From Glandiceps talaboti (lineage: Eukaryota; Hemichordata; Enteropneusta; Spengelidae): a stretch of DNA of 64,000 nucleotides. The position numbers and the translations under genes were made by a program. Below the pieces are notes generated by a model, which was not told the DNA's origin, searched no databases, and saw only the letters and a program-made list of their open reading frames with translations. Of the stretch, positions 1 through 12,007 are shown in pieces (position 1 is the first letter of the stretch; every line of letters starts with the position of its first letter). Location: positions 16,668,246 through 16,732,245 of the forward strand of contig NC_135555.1 of assembly GCF_964340395.1 (NCBI RefSeq), given 5' to 3'.

Positions 1-867
1 TTAAGATACACTCTTTGAAGATCTTTCTTGTCAATAATTGTGTTCGACGTTGTTTTTGGTTAAAATGTTGTTTGATATAATTATCTCACTGCACACTGAC
101 ACTAGCGTTATTCTGCAATTCATTTTGAAGCGACAATTTGCTATGGAAAGAATGACCCTGAATTTGTAAACAGAGCTGTACCAAGGCTTCGACATCAACA
201 TCCAAACTTCAATTTCCATTATAATGATAATGACAAGGAGAATCCACCGAGTTCGCCATACAAGTTTTCGGAGTTGGGTGGAGAAAAGGATTATTTTGTT
301 ATGTTACTTATTTGAGAAAGCACCATCCAAATTATTTTTTATTCTAAAAGCTTTTTTTACTTTGAATGTGACATCTTTTCGGCAACTACTTTGAAAGATA
401 CGGCATTAAGCCAGAAAAAAAGAAAAAGGCTGTTGAACCTACCCATATATTTTTTTTCTGGTGATGGGCAATATATCCTCATGCGGGCGTCGCATTTTTT
501 TTTAACATTAAGGACATTTCTTTATATTTTCTGAATAGTACATGTAACAATATACAGTTGAGTCTATTCCAAATTATATAATATCTTATACAGTGGTTTA
601 CTTGGCTCTGATGTTGCATACAAGCATGAATTGAGATTAAATATCCACTGTGCACTAAAAAGAATTGAAGAGAAGTTTACGACCATTGGGCCATCAAAAG
701 TCTGAAGGCCTTGAAATGTTTTGCTCTTTATTCAGGATTTTTTGAAACCAAATTAAACTTCAGGAGAAGTCATTTAGCATGTGCACATCCGCATAATACC
801 TTTCAGCTTTGCCACAACAAAATACACTTCCAGATAATATGTAATGCATAGCGTAATCGTTTGAATT

Positions 868-1165
868 CTGGTATTTTATTATGTCTATGGTTTGATATTT
901 TATGCCTCTAAATGGCCTCCTACACTGTTTTATTTTCACTTTTTTTCATCTTTGGAGCTGTCTCCTTCCAATGCATCAATGTGCCATATGCTTTTATATC
1001 TCCACTGTAGTGTAGGTGACAGAAGGGGTGGCTAAATTAATGCTCGAGTTTCAATTGACGGGGCTTAACATTTTTTGAGAAGAGAGAGTGAGAGGAACTA
1101 CACCATTTGTTTAACCGTAAATTGTGTACATTTCCTAACTGTAGCTATACAGACAAATTGCATGA
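868..1165 (+). repeat. Copy 1 of a diverged local duplication
   Basis: This block shares long runs with 1450-1985, for example ATGCCTCTAAATGGCCTCCT near 902 and again near 1521, and GACAGAAGGGGTGG near 1018 and 1838. The two copies are in direct orientation, about 620 bases apart at their left ends. No terminal inverted repeats were recognised. Confidence 0.7.
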
Positions 1166-1449
1166 GATAGTATCAAGATGACTGAATAAGTTCTATCTAA
1201 ACTCGACCTGAAATATTTTGCTATCATTATATATGGTTTGTTTTATCTTTGTCAAGCAGTGTGAAAAATGAAATCGACCTACTTGCCCAATGTGATGAGT
1301 TAGGTTACCCGTTGACCAGCATTTTATATTTTTTCTGTCCTTACATATGATATTCAATTGGGTATGCTAAAATAGATATTATGTAAATTACATGCAAATT
1401 TATGTAAATTAGTATTTTTCTACATTTTAAATGCACGATTGCACCAATT

Positions 1450-1985
1450 TCAATTCTGATATTTTATAACCATATTCAAGCATTGTAAGACTTTAAATTA
1501 TGTCTATGGTTTGATAGTTTATGCCTCTAAATGGCCTCCTACACTGTGTTATTTTCAATTTTGTTTCACCTTTGGAGTTGTCTCCCATCTAATCAGTAGC
1601 AATCAAGGTGATAATTGTCTTTCTCCCATAACAAAATTGAAGGTGTTTGGCTAATTATCTCCCTATATAGCCTTAGAGCTAATTAGAGACATCTCCTTAT
1701 GCATGTGAAATCCACATCCTGTGTAAAGTAGTAAAAGTAATCTCGTTCGGAGTATTATTGTAGTTGGCAATCACTGTTATTTTAATGCATCATTGTATCA
1801 TATAATTTTATATTTCCACTGCACTGTAGTGTAGGAGACAGAAGGGGTGGCGAAAATAATGCCTGAGTTTCATTTGTCGGGGCTTAATATGTTTTTGAGA
1901 AGAGAGGGTGAGACGAGCTACAACATTTGTTTAACCGTAAATTGTGTACATTTCCTAACTGCAGCTATCCAGACAAATTACTTTG
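1450..1985 (+). repeat. Copy 2 of the diverged local duplication, with about 200 bases extra
   Basis: Same sequence family as 868-1165, in direct orientation. It carries an additional segment at about 1590-1790 that is absent from copy 1, so either copy 1 lost it or copy 2 received an insertion. Non-coding as far as can be seen. Confidence 0.65.
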
Positions 1986-2816
1986 ATAAGTTACCGACAA
2001 TAGTTACATTTTAAGTCATTCCTGCTCACCACAAGCAAACAAATGCACCAGTGTTTTTTCGCAGCTCGTATATCATTGACAAAAGAAAGAACTGTTGCAG
2101 TAAGAATACTCGAAATTGCACATATATTTCAAAACAAAAACCTCTACTAATCAGAAACACTTTGAAAGGAAACAGAAAGGATAGGGTTCACAATGTTCGA
2201 AATTGAAAAATTGGATACTATATCCGGCACAGCAGACTGGCGCCAAATCAGATACATTGTAACAAGATGCACTGTTTTCACGCATGTAAATGGATGAAAA
2301 AGTATACACTTAAGAGTTTAATGGCGCCAAAAGGGCCTAAAGACCAATTTTTTGTGATTCTTCACTTAAAATAATTTTGTTTTCGTTCATGTGTGATTTT
2401 GATCTCACAAAAAGCACTTAACCTTAATTCTGAAGATAGATCATCAAGCAAAACGTGAATTATAATTGGTTTAGGGAGAGAAAACGGCCTAGTGGAAAAC
2501 AAATTGTTTGTTTTTGTCATATGTAAAACCCCCAAAATTTCTCAAAAGCCCCAAGGATATTTTCCGATAGTTTGTTTACTTTTTCTCCACTCCACAAATG
2601 GCTGTCCATTTTTCAATTTTTGTAGTACCCGAATCATACAAGATATAATGATGTAATTGTAACTTTTACATTAAGCAAGGCAACACATTAGAGTTCGATC
2701 TTTTATTTTTTTTCTCTAGCTTCCGTTGAATTTACAATAGGTCGAAAAGCTCAATTCCTGTAATATTGACGTCAACACAGAACTGTGCTATCGACAATCT
2801 TAGCCGTCGTACCTAC

Positions 2817-5800
2817 CTCATGTACAAGCCGTTTCCTATGCTCTTGATTACCAACATGGCAAACCACGCCCTCAACGCTCAGGTTCTCTGATCTCAGTCG
2901 GTCAACTGCTTCATCCACATTTTCCTGTTTTCGACTACTAATCATAACATCGGCTCCTTCCTGGGCTAATCTTCGGGCGATGCCAAAACCAATTCTAATA
3001 AAAGGTAGGAAAAAAATGATTTGGAATCCCTCATCAAAACTTGTACATGTATTATTGTGATATGTTCATTGTATAACGTAAAGTTCAAGTAAATGTGTAC
3101 TAGCTGCAACTTTTATTTTTGAAAATGTTTTTATAGGCACAATGATTTAACCGTAATATCGTACATCATGAATAGTACTAGTATCTCTGAGTAAACGTGT
3201 TTTTTTCTGTAGCTGTAGACACGATAAATCAAACCAAAATGATTTTCAGGTCCGCACCCAAAAAATCAATGCCCTCAACGGTGAACACGATTTATCCTAT
3301 TTCTGTACTTCTTATGGATAATGACAAGCACTGATTAACACGTACAATGTGTTATTATTTGTATTTTAACACTTTTCAGTGAATATATTGTGGTTGTCTA
3401 ATCTAAGAACTATACTCGGGTTCAGTGTGTGAACTTAAGGGAAAATGACTACTGGTCATAAGGACCGACAGGTAGCAAATGCTGCTGGTCCTTAAGGAAA
3501 ACTGCTGGTCCATACTCAATGCAGTTCACGTTCACGACCTGTATCTACACCCCCCCCCCCCATTTACAGATTAAATGATTTTGAACTTTAATATGATACA
3601 ACATATCTTTAGATATAAAAGTAAAAGAGAGTACAACTTTCCAACTCTTAGCGAACGTAGACCCAAAAATTCATCATAGCAGAAGGTTTTGTCGCATAAT
3701 TATCCCTCTTGAAAACTGTGTATTTGCTTTATTTCAATTTCCATGACACGAAGCGGTTTCGTCTTCCTTCAGTCTTTACAAATATGTACAGAAGGGCCAC
3801 CCCCCCCTTAAAAGCCCTACCCGTATACCCTACCGTGGTGTATTGAGTATCGTCACTGGTTGTTTGTGTAAGAAATCTGACCATGATGAAGAGAACTACA
3901 TGTATCATGGCTAAACATGTCTTACAGTGCAGTGCGATTTTTTTGGACGTGAGAACGTGATATGGTAACTGTACTGTAATGTGTCATCCACTATGAACCC
4001 GTGTTTGGCATGATGCAGTAATTTTCCAGATACAACAATGGCAACAAAAATGCAACATTTCTAAGTTTTTACGTTGATTACAACATGACAGGACGTACAT
4101 CATCATATTCATCAAATTGAAAGCAATCAGACTACGCATTTTCTTACTGTTTTTACAACAAAAAAATAACGTACTGAAGATATTTTACGAAGTGTACCTG
4201 CCTTCTTTATTAGTTAAAACGTCATTTTCAGAGTAGTTTATATGTTTTCCGTCAGTTTGTTTTGATCATGGCCGCACACATGGGGGAATCCGGTAAATTG
4301 ATCGGGAAACCCGCTAACATTTACCGGCTTTAATCCAGCCTTTAAAAAACAGTGTCTGTTTCGTTTTCTTCTTCGAAAGCTCATTAAATATCGCCACATA
4401 CTTTATAAATACAACGTGGAACTGTCTCAAGCACGTTAAAAGTTTCATACACTTCGAACAGTAAACTTTACAACAATGATTAAATGATTACGATGTCATG
4501 GCGGAAAAAGACGCATGCGCTGAATGCGTAAAATGAATCTGAATGTCTAAGACGTTCTGATTAGACAAGACAAAAATAATTAGAGAAATTCAGCCAACCA
4601 TGTGTTTGCTAACATAATTTCATAAAGCAAATGCTGTATGCTACGTCATACATGTATGTAGACATGATATCAACATTGACAACAACACGGAGCGAGCTAG
4701 CTCTGTGTCGCTTGACTTGAACGAGATGTCGAGAGTAAAATAGGTAACACAAGATCAGATTCATGTACGTTAAATTGGATATATCTTTGAATAAATGTTA
4801 TTATTTACTCCAAATTTCAGTCGGTCATAAGGACCGATACGTTGTTCTAATTCTGAAAAACTGTCGGTCCGAACGGAAATCTGTTGGTCTCGGGCCGAAG
4901 GACCGGCGTTAATTTCGCACGCTGCTCGGGTTAGAAGCAGTACAGTTTTAACATGGTGAAAGATTCAAAACTAAGCTTTCAGTTGAGATTTAAACCTGTC
5001 ACTATACTACCTACAGATAATATTGACCACTAATTAACAGATACAACGTCTTTTTATCAATAATTGACCAATTTTAGTGAATATATCTTTGGTTATTTGA
5101 TGAAAAAATTTCCCTGTTGCAGTTAGTGTAGATTTAAGTTGGACCAATTGGCGTATAGCTCGCCAAAACTATTACTACTATTAAAATGACCATATGGATG
5201 ACAAATAAGTTTTTAATTTGGAAATTGTTTTATTGATAAAATAACCCCACTATTCATTTCTACTTTTGCATTTAATGCATTTATCATTTTTTTGCGAAGT
5301 AGGAAAATATCATATGATTTGGTGATGATCTGCTAAGATAAGGCCAAAAAAAATTGTTTCTTGTCAGGACATTTTGTCTAAAATGGTGCGACGGTGCGAA
5401 TTTTTTATTGTCAAAACTTGTCACTCAAATTACTATTTATGGCAGTTAAAAATGTTCTTTTTTATTTAGAACTTTGGAGCAAGACGTGGGACAGATCTCA
5501 TTTGCTTGTTCATGATTGGCTCGGCAGTTGTCTCCACTGAAGTAGCAATTAATGTAGGGAGGGTTATGTTCAAGTGCTTTCTCCCAGATCTGCAGACTGC
5601 ATGGACTGGACAAACACAAAAAAAAGCGACCGACGCGAGGGTCACATGATTTAATATAAGTTTATTTTGAAAATTCTTCGGGTATTACAAATACAATGGA
5701 GAACGCAATACTTCCACTTGTTGAATAACAATACGACAATATGTGGTCTAGCCGATAGTCTATCGGCTACTGGACTTTGGCAATTCAACATCCAATACAT

Positions 5801-7005
5801 GGCTAGGTTATTTTTTATGTTGCTTTAAATATTGCGACATGTAGAATGAAATTGTCTGAGTTATTTTTGTCTTGTTCATAGCAGTTGGACAATTGCCCAA
5901 ACTATTTTTGTTTTGTTTGTTGTGATTGGACAATGAAGTGAACTGAGATATATCGCTAACGATTAGGGTCAACTGTTTGGTATGCAGACGACAACTCACG
6001 TCACCCTAAACCACTTCGTACTGATATCACCTTCTTGATGATTGGTTATCGGGCACAATTATGTATGCATATATGATATATGACAATTTCTAGAATGACA
6101 CCATTTATATTGTTATCATACAGCGATAAGTAGGCATAACTGTGTCTGGGCATGGGCTGCTACTATCAAACAGACTGAACATTTGTTTTCGGAGTCAAAT
6201 GCATTAACGAGATTGGTCTGTACATAGTCAGCAATTTCGTCGAATCCAAATACGTTACGATAGAAACATTGATCGTTTCGCTCGAAAAACATCAGAACAT
6301 TGCAACGTTTTATTGATGTTTACGTCTGTCTTGCTCCACAAAGTCCAATATGTATCGACATATTGCGACATCTTGTCGTCTGGCACAACAAAGAATGGAA
6401 ATTGTTACATTTTAATCTACTGACATGCCTGGTTTACATTGTTACAGTGTATATGATTTGGCGCCAGTCTGATATGATACGGATAGGTAGCCCAGGTAAA
6501 GAAAGACAAAAACATGCAGCAATATCAGTAATTTTTCTGTCAAGCTGGACGATGAAAAGGTGCAGTGTTAATTTTGTCGCGCCAGAATAACATGTAGCAA
6601 TAACATTGTAAGGCAAGTCGCATGATATTTGTCTTCGTGAAGCCAGGTTTTTCAGCCAGTAAGTCTAGCTTGTGTTAATCACCCAAAATCCATTCAATTT
6701 TGCAACTCAAGTTGACAATCCTCTTCGAATTGTTTCCGAGTCAAATATGGTGATGCGAGATTGGTCTTGAGTTGAAAATTCAATGTCGTCAGCTCCAAAT
6801 CGTATACATCAGTGCAATAATTTATATGGAGAAAAAAAATAAAAAGGTGCTTTGTGGAAAATGTCATTTTCACTTGAGAAAAAAAATGACGTGAAAGACA
6901 AAAGTGGTTGGTCCTTGCTTACCCTTCAGTAGAACCTGTAACCATGGCCACTTTGCCGAGGAATCTTTTTGAAGGCACTTCGATCAGTTTTCTTGCTGGT
7001 TGCAT
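2817..7005 (-). CDS. SDR gene 1: DHRS4-like dehydrogenase/reductase, 5' two exons only
   Basis: Two exons are visible. Exon 1 is 6923-7005, with ATG at 7005 giving [10 protein letters not shown] and ending [12 protein letters not shown]. Exon 2 is 2817-2994, from [20 protein letters not shown] to KRLVHEV. Together they make the nucleotide-binding half of a Rossmann fold: beta1, the T-G-x3-G-x-G loop split by the intron after the first Gly codon, and an SSRKQENVD segment that in this family favours NADP(H). Exon 2 is 178 bases with the same phases as exon 2 of the two SDR genes to the right. Exon 1 is 24 bases longer, adding eight N-terminal residues. Family members of the DHRS4 type reduce retinal and other carbonyls in peroxisomes. 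The catalytic exons lie off the left edge, so activity and C-terminal targeting cannot be judged. Intron 1 contains a hAT-type element at 3423-4924. Confidence 0.88.
3190..3414 (-). repeat. Interspersed repeat family Y, copy 1 (interrupted by a hAT element)
   Basis: On the minus strand this reads like 16980-17240 and 32521-32765, sharing a run of the type CAATATATTCACTGAA, then GTTAAAATAC, then an ACATTGTA run, and a TTTTGGGTGCGGA segment. It ends exactly where the hAT-type element and its target duplication begin, so it is older than that insertion. Confidence 0.6.
3415..3422 (+). other. Left target-site duplication of the hAT-type element
   Basis: The 8-base sequence CTCGGGTT directly precedes the element and is repeated exactly at 4925-4932. 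Confidence 0.8.
3423..4924. mobile_element. Non-autonomous hAT-type DNA transposon, about 1.5 kb
   Basis: The left end reads CAGTGTGTGAACTTAAGG and the right end, on the opposite strand, reads CAGCGTGCGAAATTAACG. These are imperfect terminal inverted repeats starting with CAG, and both are flanked by the 8-base direct repeat CTCGGGTT. CAG-type ends plus an 8-bp duplication are the hallmark of the hAT superfamily. Subterminal segments GGTCATAAGGACCGA (near 3458) and a related GGTCATAAGGACCGATA (near 4824) recur near both ends, as expected of transposase-binding repeats. No transposase frame is present, so mobilisation would need an enzyme in trans. It lies inside intron 1 of SDR gene 1 and interrupts an older repeat. 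Confidence 0.8.
4925..4932 (+). other. Right target-site duplication of the hAT-type element
   Basis: Exact second copy of CTCGGGTT, immediately after the right terminal inverted repeat. Confidence 0.8.
4985..5115 (-). repeat. Interspersed repeat family Y, copy 2 (partial)
   Basis: Contains a degenerate version of the 3280-3400 block in the same orientation, for example GATAATATTGACCACTAATTAACA followed by a GTGAATATATCTTTGGT-type end. It follows the hAT element directly, so the two family Y copies may have been adjacent before insertion. Confidence 0.4.
5326..5650 (+). repeat. Interspersed repeat family X, copy 1
   Basis: Shares with the reverse complement of 43577-43913 the run GTCAGGACATTTTGTCTAAA, the AAGGCCAAA segment before it, and a CAGACTGCATGGACTGG / CAGACTGCATGGGCTGG block with CGCGAGGGT at the distal end. 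Two copies in opposite orientation 38 kb apart indicate a dispersed element. No coding frame. Confidence 0.65.
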
Positions 7006-7536
7006 TTTTCTTCGTTGTTCGGTAGATTGACGCCTGTCGAAATCTTTCAGTATACACAGGTGTGCTTAAAAATAAACCTCAGTAGGCTTCAGTCATCTAT
7101 ATATATATATGCGATGCTATCGCTCCTTCTTATTGGCCGCTGTCAGCCACGTGACTTAGGCCTTAATTGATTAGCTTTGCCCTAATTGTGCCCTAATGGC
7201 ACGTTAGCAACAGGACTGTTTGATGATATAACTAATTGATAAATACCAATTCTACATATATTCCATTTTCAAATCTTTATATAATGCATCTGAAAATCAC
7301 AAATGAATGAAAAGCAACACATCTGAGACCTTACTTGAAGAGTGTATACACTTCGTACTAATAGACTGGGATTCACGTATTTTGATGTGTTATTTTTCAT
7401 TGTTGTGTGTTTTGTTGTTGTTTTTGTCTCTCATTAACAACGTGACTACAACCAATGTTTTTCATAACACAAATCTCAGGGAGTATTCCAAATTTGCAAT
7501 AACTCACATTGATATGTCACTGTCTTTGTTATTATA

Positions 7537-7780
7537 ATAAATGATAATAATCTTTATTTATACTGGATAGTTCTTTAAGCATATAAACACTTGTCTCCCA
7601 AGAAGTCCAGTGAGGGCCATCCCCCATGGGTTCGGAGTACCCAGGGAAAACCTGCGTTGTTCGGTAAACTGAACGACAGTCTTCTTACTTTAGCGGGATA
7701 AATTTAATCGAACCATGAATGGGTTCGAACCCCGACCACAGTGGTAAGAGGCAAGTGGTTTAACCACTCGGCCACCGACA
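7537..7780 (-). mobile_element. tRNA-derived SINE
   Basis: On the minus strand the head reads like a Ser/Leu-type tRNA gene. The A box GTGGCCGAGTGGTTAA is at 7775-7760 and the B box GGTTCGAACCC at 7731-7721, giving an internal RNA polymerase III promoter. A non-tRNA body of about 150 bases follows, including TTTTCCCTGGGTACTCCGA, and it ends in an AATAAAGATTATTATC-type AT-rich tail. The body and tail show it is a retroposed SINE rather than a functional tRNA gene. Confidence 0.75.
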
Positions 7781-8134
7781 AAGCGTAATGAGAATTCTAA
7801 ATTTAGCAATTGGCTCCAGACTTCGCCCGACTGACCCAACAAATAAATCTCACGTGTACGTAATAATGTATAGTGGCCTTTATCACAAATACAGGTATGC
7901 AAACAATTATTCATCCCGGTATAAATCACGCGCTGGTGGCAGGTTGGAGGATCGTAACTGTTACCAATTCACGCCGACATTCGCAAGTCAACAGTTCTCA
8001 CAGATAGATGCAATCGATGGAGATTGCTTTTGAAAAGGAGAAACATTTAGTGACGTCTGTCCTGTTATTCAACTTTTATAGATAGGAGAATTTGATCGTG
8101 GACAGCAGCAATCGTTTAGAAACCATATATTAAA

Positions 8135-8310
8135 GTTCGGGACCTCTGCAATAAGACTGGCCACAATGTGTAATGGGATAACACCAAGATTCTAGTCAGA
8201 GAACAGGACTGGTTAAAACGCAAAGTAAAGGAAACCATCTATATCAGACAGAGAAGACCCATGCATCCTGATGAACAGGGACCAATGATACCAGCTACCG
8301 TCAATTTACG
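8135..8310 (+). pseudogene. Decayed C-terminal fragment of a GIY-YIG retroelement (Penelope-like) ORF
   Basis: Translation from 8135 gives VRDLCNKTGHNV, a stop, then WDNTKILVREQDWLKRKVKE and TIYIRQRRP. This matches the conserved tail of Penelope-like and related GIY-YIG ORFs, in which a TGH...WD motif is followed by RE.DW.KR..KE.IYIR..RP. The in-frame TAA and missing upstream domains show it is dead. No matching upstream RT domain is seen nearby. Confidence 0.65.
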
Positions 8311-9214
8311 GACATATTATTCCGCATGTTTCGGAGAGATACATTAATGCTGAATATCCTAAACCATTGAGTGATCAAGGTCCGTAGTAAATAGATCAAA
8401 ATATCACATTTGTTTCCAATTTACCGTTCCACAGGAATTATATTTTATCGTTCATCTATTAGACAAAACTAAGTTTTCTTCAGCATTTCTTGTTACATTA
8501 GAAATCAGTTTATCTGATTAGAAACAGAACGTCACCTGGTTCGACAAAAAATCTTACTAACATTGTAACAATGTAGCATCTGAACTCTACAAAAATATGA
8601 CATATTGCTACATTTTATCGTCTGACGCGACAAATGTTTTCTTTAGAGCTATATTGCTTTACAAATAGTGCGAAGGTTGTGGATCGGCTAAAGGTTTCTC
8701 GCCGAAGAAAATGTAGCAATCTTGATAAGATTTTTGTTGAGCCAGACCATCAAATGTAGCGGCGTTAGGGGTAAGATCAATAGTTCAATGTAGGACAAAA
8801 AACTAAATTAGTATACATGTACTTAGGCCTCAGACCCCACCTCCCACCCCCTTGCAACTAAATAGACCAAAATTGAAAATGTTTCAAACCACACAATCAA
8901 TTTCAAATCAGTGTGAAGTAGTATATAGTACTGTGAATATAAAGTCAGCGTGTAGTGAGTAAAAATAGTTCTTTTCTTGACACTTTACTTTATTTTAATG
9001 CCATGCATTTACTGTAGCGAAAATTCTTCCTTTTCTCAATTTGCCATTTTTAAAGAAATATTTGTCTTTAAGGGTATAAAACATCCATTAAAAGTAAAAT
9101 CGATTTTGTAGGATGAGAACTAAAATGGCTCGCCCCCCTCCCGTAAAAGAATTTAGTTTTTTATCCCACAGACAGAAGAAAATGCTTTCAACTTGTCCAT
9201 TCCCTCCCTCACTC

Positions 9215-9365
9215 ACTCACACCCTCCCTCGCTCACCGTGACTCACTCACTCACTCATGATCACTCACTCACTCACTCACTCACTCACTCACTCACTCAC
9301 TCACTCACTCACTCACTCACTCAAAGAACTAACTCACTCACTCAAAACCCACCCACCCACTCACT
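9215..9365. repeat. (TCAC)n microsatellite
   Basis: About 150 bases dominated by the tetranucleotide ACTC/TCAC, interrupted by short variants such as a CATGATC and an AAGAACTAA run. Confidence 0.95.
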
Positions 9366-10187
9366 CGTTTGAAGTTTACCGTTCACCATAGATAAAATCA
9401 TTCGATGATGCTGTACTCTATCCCAGCTCAGCATTGATAGTTGACCACATACATCAAACATCTCAGTCTGTCAGTAGTCATTCAAAGATAACCTTCTCTA
9501 TATCTTATCATGCTCTCAGCCTCACGTTGACCGACATACATTTTTTCATACAAGGCCCAAAATCAGGTTTGTTTGATTACACGCAAGGCCCATGGGTCAA
9601 ATGTCAGATGTAATTGTTGGTGTTTTCATTGTTCATATACTACCACTCGCACTTCAGGGGCTGAACAACATTGGCTTTCTTTGGATTGTGAGATTTTTGT
9701 CGAGTTTGATTTCAATCTACTGACTAGCCAATTTTATGAATGGAAATAATTATGATCAAATCTGCTGAGCTATTTATATTTTTGTTTTGTTACTTGCACA
9801 ATGCACTGAGACTTAAGTAGGTCGTGTTTAATAAATCAAACGAGTTGATTATGTCTAGGTATAAATGTTGGGCTACCTTCGCAAGGAGAAGTTGGCTTTG
9901 GTACGCTCATTTTCTTGCACATACACTAACTGCAAATTCACATATTTTGGTTCAAGCTGAAGTTAAGTTAGTTAGTTAGTTAGTTAGTTAGTGAGTCAGT
10001 GAGTGAGAGAAGTGAGTCAGGTTTTTAGTAAGTGAGTATGAATTAATGAGTGGGTAACCAAACGAGGACCCAAAATATGTCATGTGATTCTTGTTACCAT
10101 TCAGTACAATAGACCTTGATCCAATGAATATATATATATATAATATATATATAAAGTACCTTAGACGACCAACCAAACAACCAAACA

Positions 10188-10203
10188 ACAAACAAACAAA
10201 CAC

Positions 10204-10234
<31 letters not shown>
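10188..10234. repeat. (CA)n microsatellite
   Basis: A near-perfect CA dinucleotide run. It follows an AAACAACAAACAAACAAAC stretch and a short (AT)n at about 10130-10152. Confidence 0.95.
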
Positions 10235-10236
<2 letters not shown>

Positions 10237-11190
10237 CAATACGTTCTTTTTAATTTCAACTTTCAATACAAAAAAGGAGTTTTTATTATCAAAAAGACAG
10301 TTTCATTGACAAACACATCTGTGGCTAATACAAACTGAACATCAACTATTCTGGTAAAATATGACAATGAAAAAAATATAATGAAAAAAAAAATATTATA
10401 GTCGAATAATAAAGTGTTCTTTCTTTGAAAAGTAGAACTGGATTGCAGATAGTTATAAAGATGTCATTGTTTCCGTTCGAATCTTATCTGTATCATTTCT
10501 TAATGTTGTGTAACTTAAAAGGTTGGACTGTACAGTACCCCACACATAAACTCTTTGAACTGTTGCTACGTATACTTTGTTTAAGAAAACTTCACCTTAT
10601 TTCTCAGTTAAAATCAATACAAACAATCTGAGGTTACCGTTCAAAATGATATCAAAATTTAGAATCCAATCCGAATAGTATGTTAAAAGATTGATGATTT
10701 CCTTGAAAACAAGATGGTGAAACCCCAAATTTCTTGTATCATTTCAAAGGGGGCCAAATTTTTATATGGCAAACTTTGGAGAGATTGAAAAACTTTTATT
10801 TTCAGGTAAATTTGTCCCCGAAATGCAGTCTACTTTAAACTTGAGGTTGGGATACGTGTTTTATGTTGATTCGATATTTCAAATGATGTTTTAGTGAACA
10901 TTTGTGAAATTCTTGGCATATCTTTGATTTTTACTGAATCACTCCAAAAAATACATTCTTAAAAAGAAAAGCTATTTATTAAATTTGACAACATGTCAAA
11001 TATCGTCACTGTTTCTATCAAAGTTCTGGTGTTCAAATAAAAGTTCTCAGTTCCTCGGCGTTGCTAAGTCTTTCATTCGTTTCTTAGCAACAAACGTCGG
11101 TCGATATGTCTACTACAATTTTCTATTTAAAAAAAAAAAATTTTGTATGACAAACAATTTTGTATTTAAATAATCATGAAATTTCTGCTA

Positions 11191-11606
11191 CAACCAAACT
11201 AGAGAGACAAGAGAGTTTCAATTAGGCCGCATGGTGTTTTTTTATAGGTCTCAAACAATGTTTTAGTTACGAACTGCGCAAACAAAATACAGACACTGAT
11301 ACCTCAAACCACTAAAAGAAGCTGATACCCAGCAAGCAATACAAATGAAATGATACATTTTATCTCACTGTCAACACCGTGAGAAATCAACATCAATATC
11401 GGATGAAACAAGGAAGCGTCAAACACACAGTTATTTCTTTTGTTAACAATGAGATACAATGTAACGTTTTATGTGGACGTGGGCTATCAGTGTTTGTATA
11501 TTGTTTTTACAATTTCTAACAAAAAAAACGCTGTGGAGACTTAAGAAAAACCACCGTGCCGCTTCGTTGACACTCAGAGTCTATGTCTATACTCTCTCTA
11601 GATTGG
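11191..11606. mobile_element. MITE, family shared with 38614-38973
   Basis: The left end reads CAACCAAACTAGAGAGAC and the right end, on the opposite strand, reads CCAATCTAGAGAGAG. TA dinucleotides lie outside both ends. Inside, the left part (GAGAGTTTCAATTAGGCCGCATG) and the CAATGAGATACAATGTAACG block match the element at 38614-38973. No coding frame. TA duplication and short inverted ends suggest a Tc1/mariner-like non-autonomous element. Confidence 0.6.
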
Positions 11607-12007
11607 TAGTAACAAGTACATCATTCTGTTCTGACAAAGTTTTTAAATAAAAATTCAAATGCTGATATTCAGAACGAACTTCAGATTAACGTAGGCTAAG
11701 GTGTGCAAGTCATTCAGGTAGATTTTGGAGCGGTTCATTCAAGGGCCGGGCCGATTGTAAGTTGGTGTTTCAGTTAGAGACCACGTTTAATAGATCTGAA
11801 TCTTTGTAATGTTATGGAATTAATGCATCAACGCGGCTCGGGGTGGCTTCTCGACTCCTTTCGATCTTGCCCCCTCCCCCCCCCCCGTAATTAATGTCTG
11901 CTTCCACGACTATTCGTCACATCGTTTCTCAAAACAGAAATGCAGTGTCAATGTTGTGAAGTGGAAAGTTTCGAATCTTTTGCCGTGTTTCTTCGAGACA
12001 TCTAACA

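Larger units (their letters stand above)
1..2816. other. Probable intron 2 of SDR gene 1; no exon found
   Basis: This stretch lies downstream (minus strand) of exon 2 of SDR gene 1. I looked for the conserved third SDR exon (a 78-base exon encoding a YGGIDIL-type motif) on the minus strand and did not find it. Either intron 2 exceeds 2.8 kb or the gene is incomplete. The stretch holds a diverged duplicated block (868-1165 and 1450-1985) and otherwise AT-rich sequence in which I see no feature. Confidence 0.5.
7006..12007. other. Intergenic interval between SDR genes 1 and 2
   Basis: No host exon found. The interval holds a tRNA-derived SINE (7537-7780), a decayed Penelope-like C-terminal fragment (8135-8310), TCAC, GTTA and CA microsatellites (9215-10232) and a MITE (11191-11606). 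The remainder is AT-rich sequence without recognisable features. Confidence 0.6.

Noticed and set aside
7721-7780. Functional tRNA-Ser or tRNA-Leu gene
   Set aside because: A and B boxes are present but the sequence runs directly into a SINE body and AT-rich tail, and the cloverleaf is not complete.
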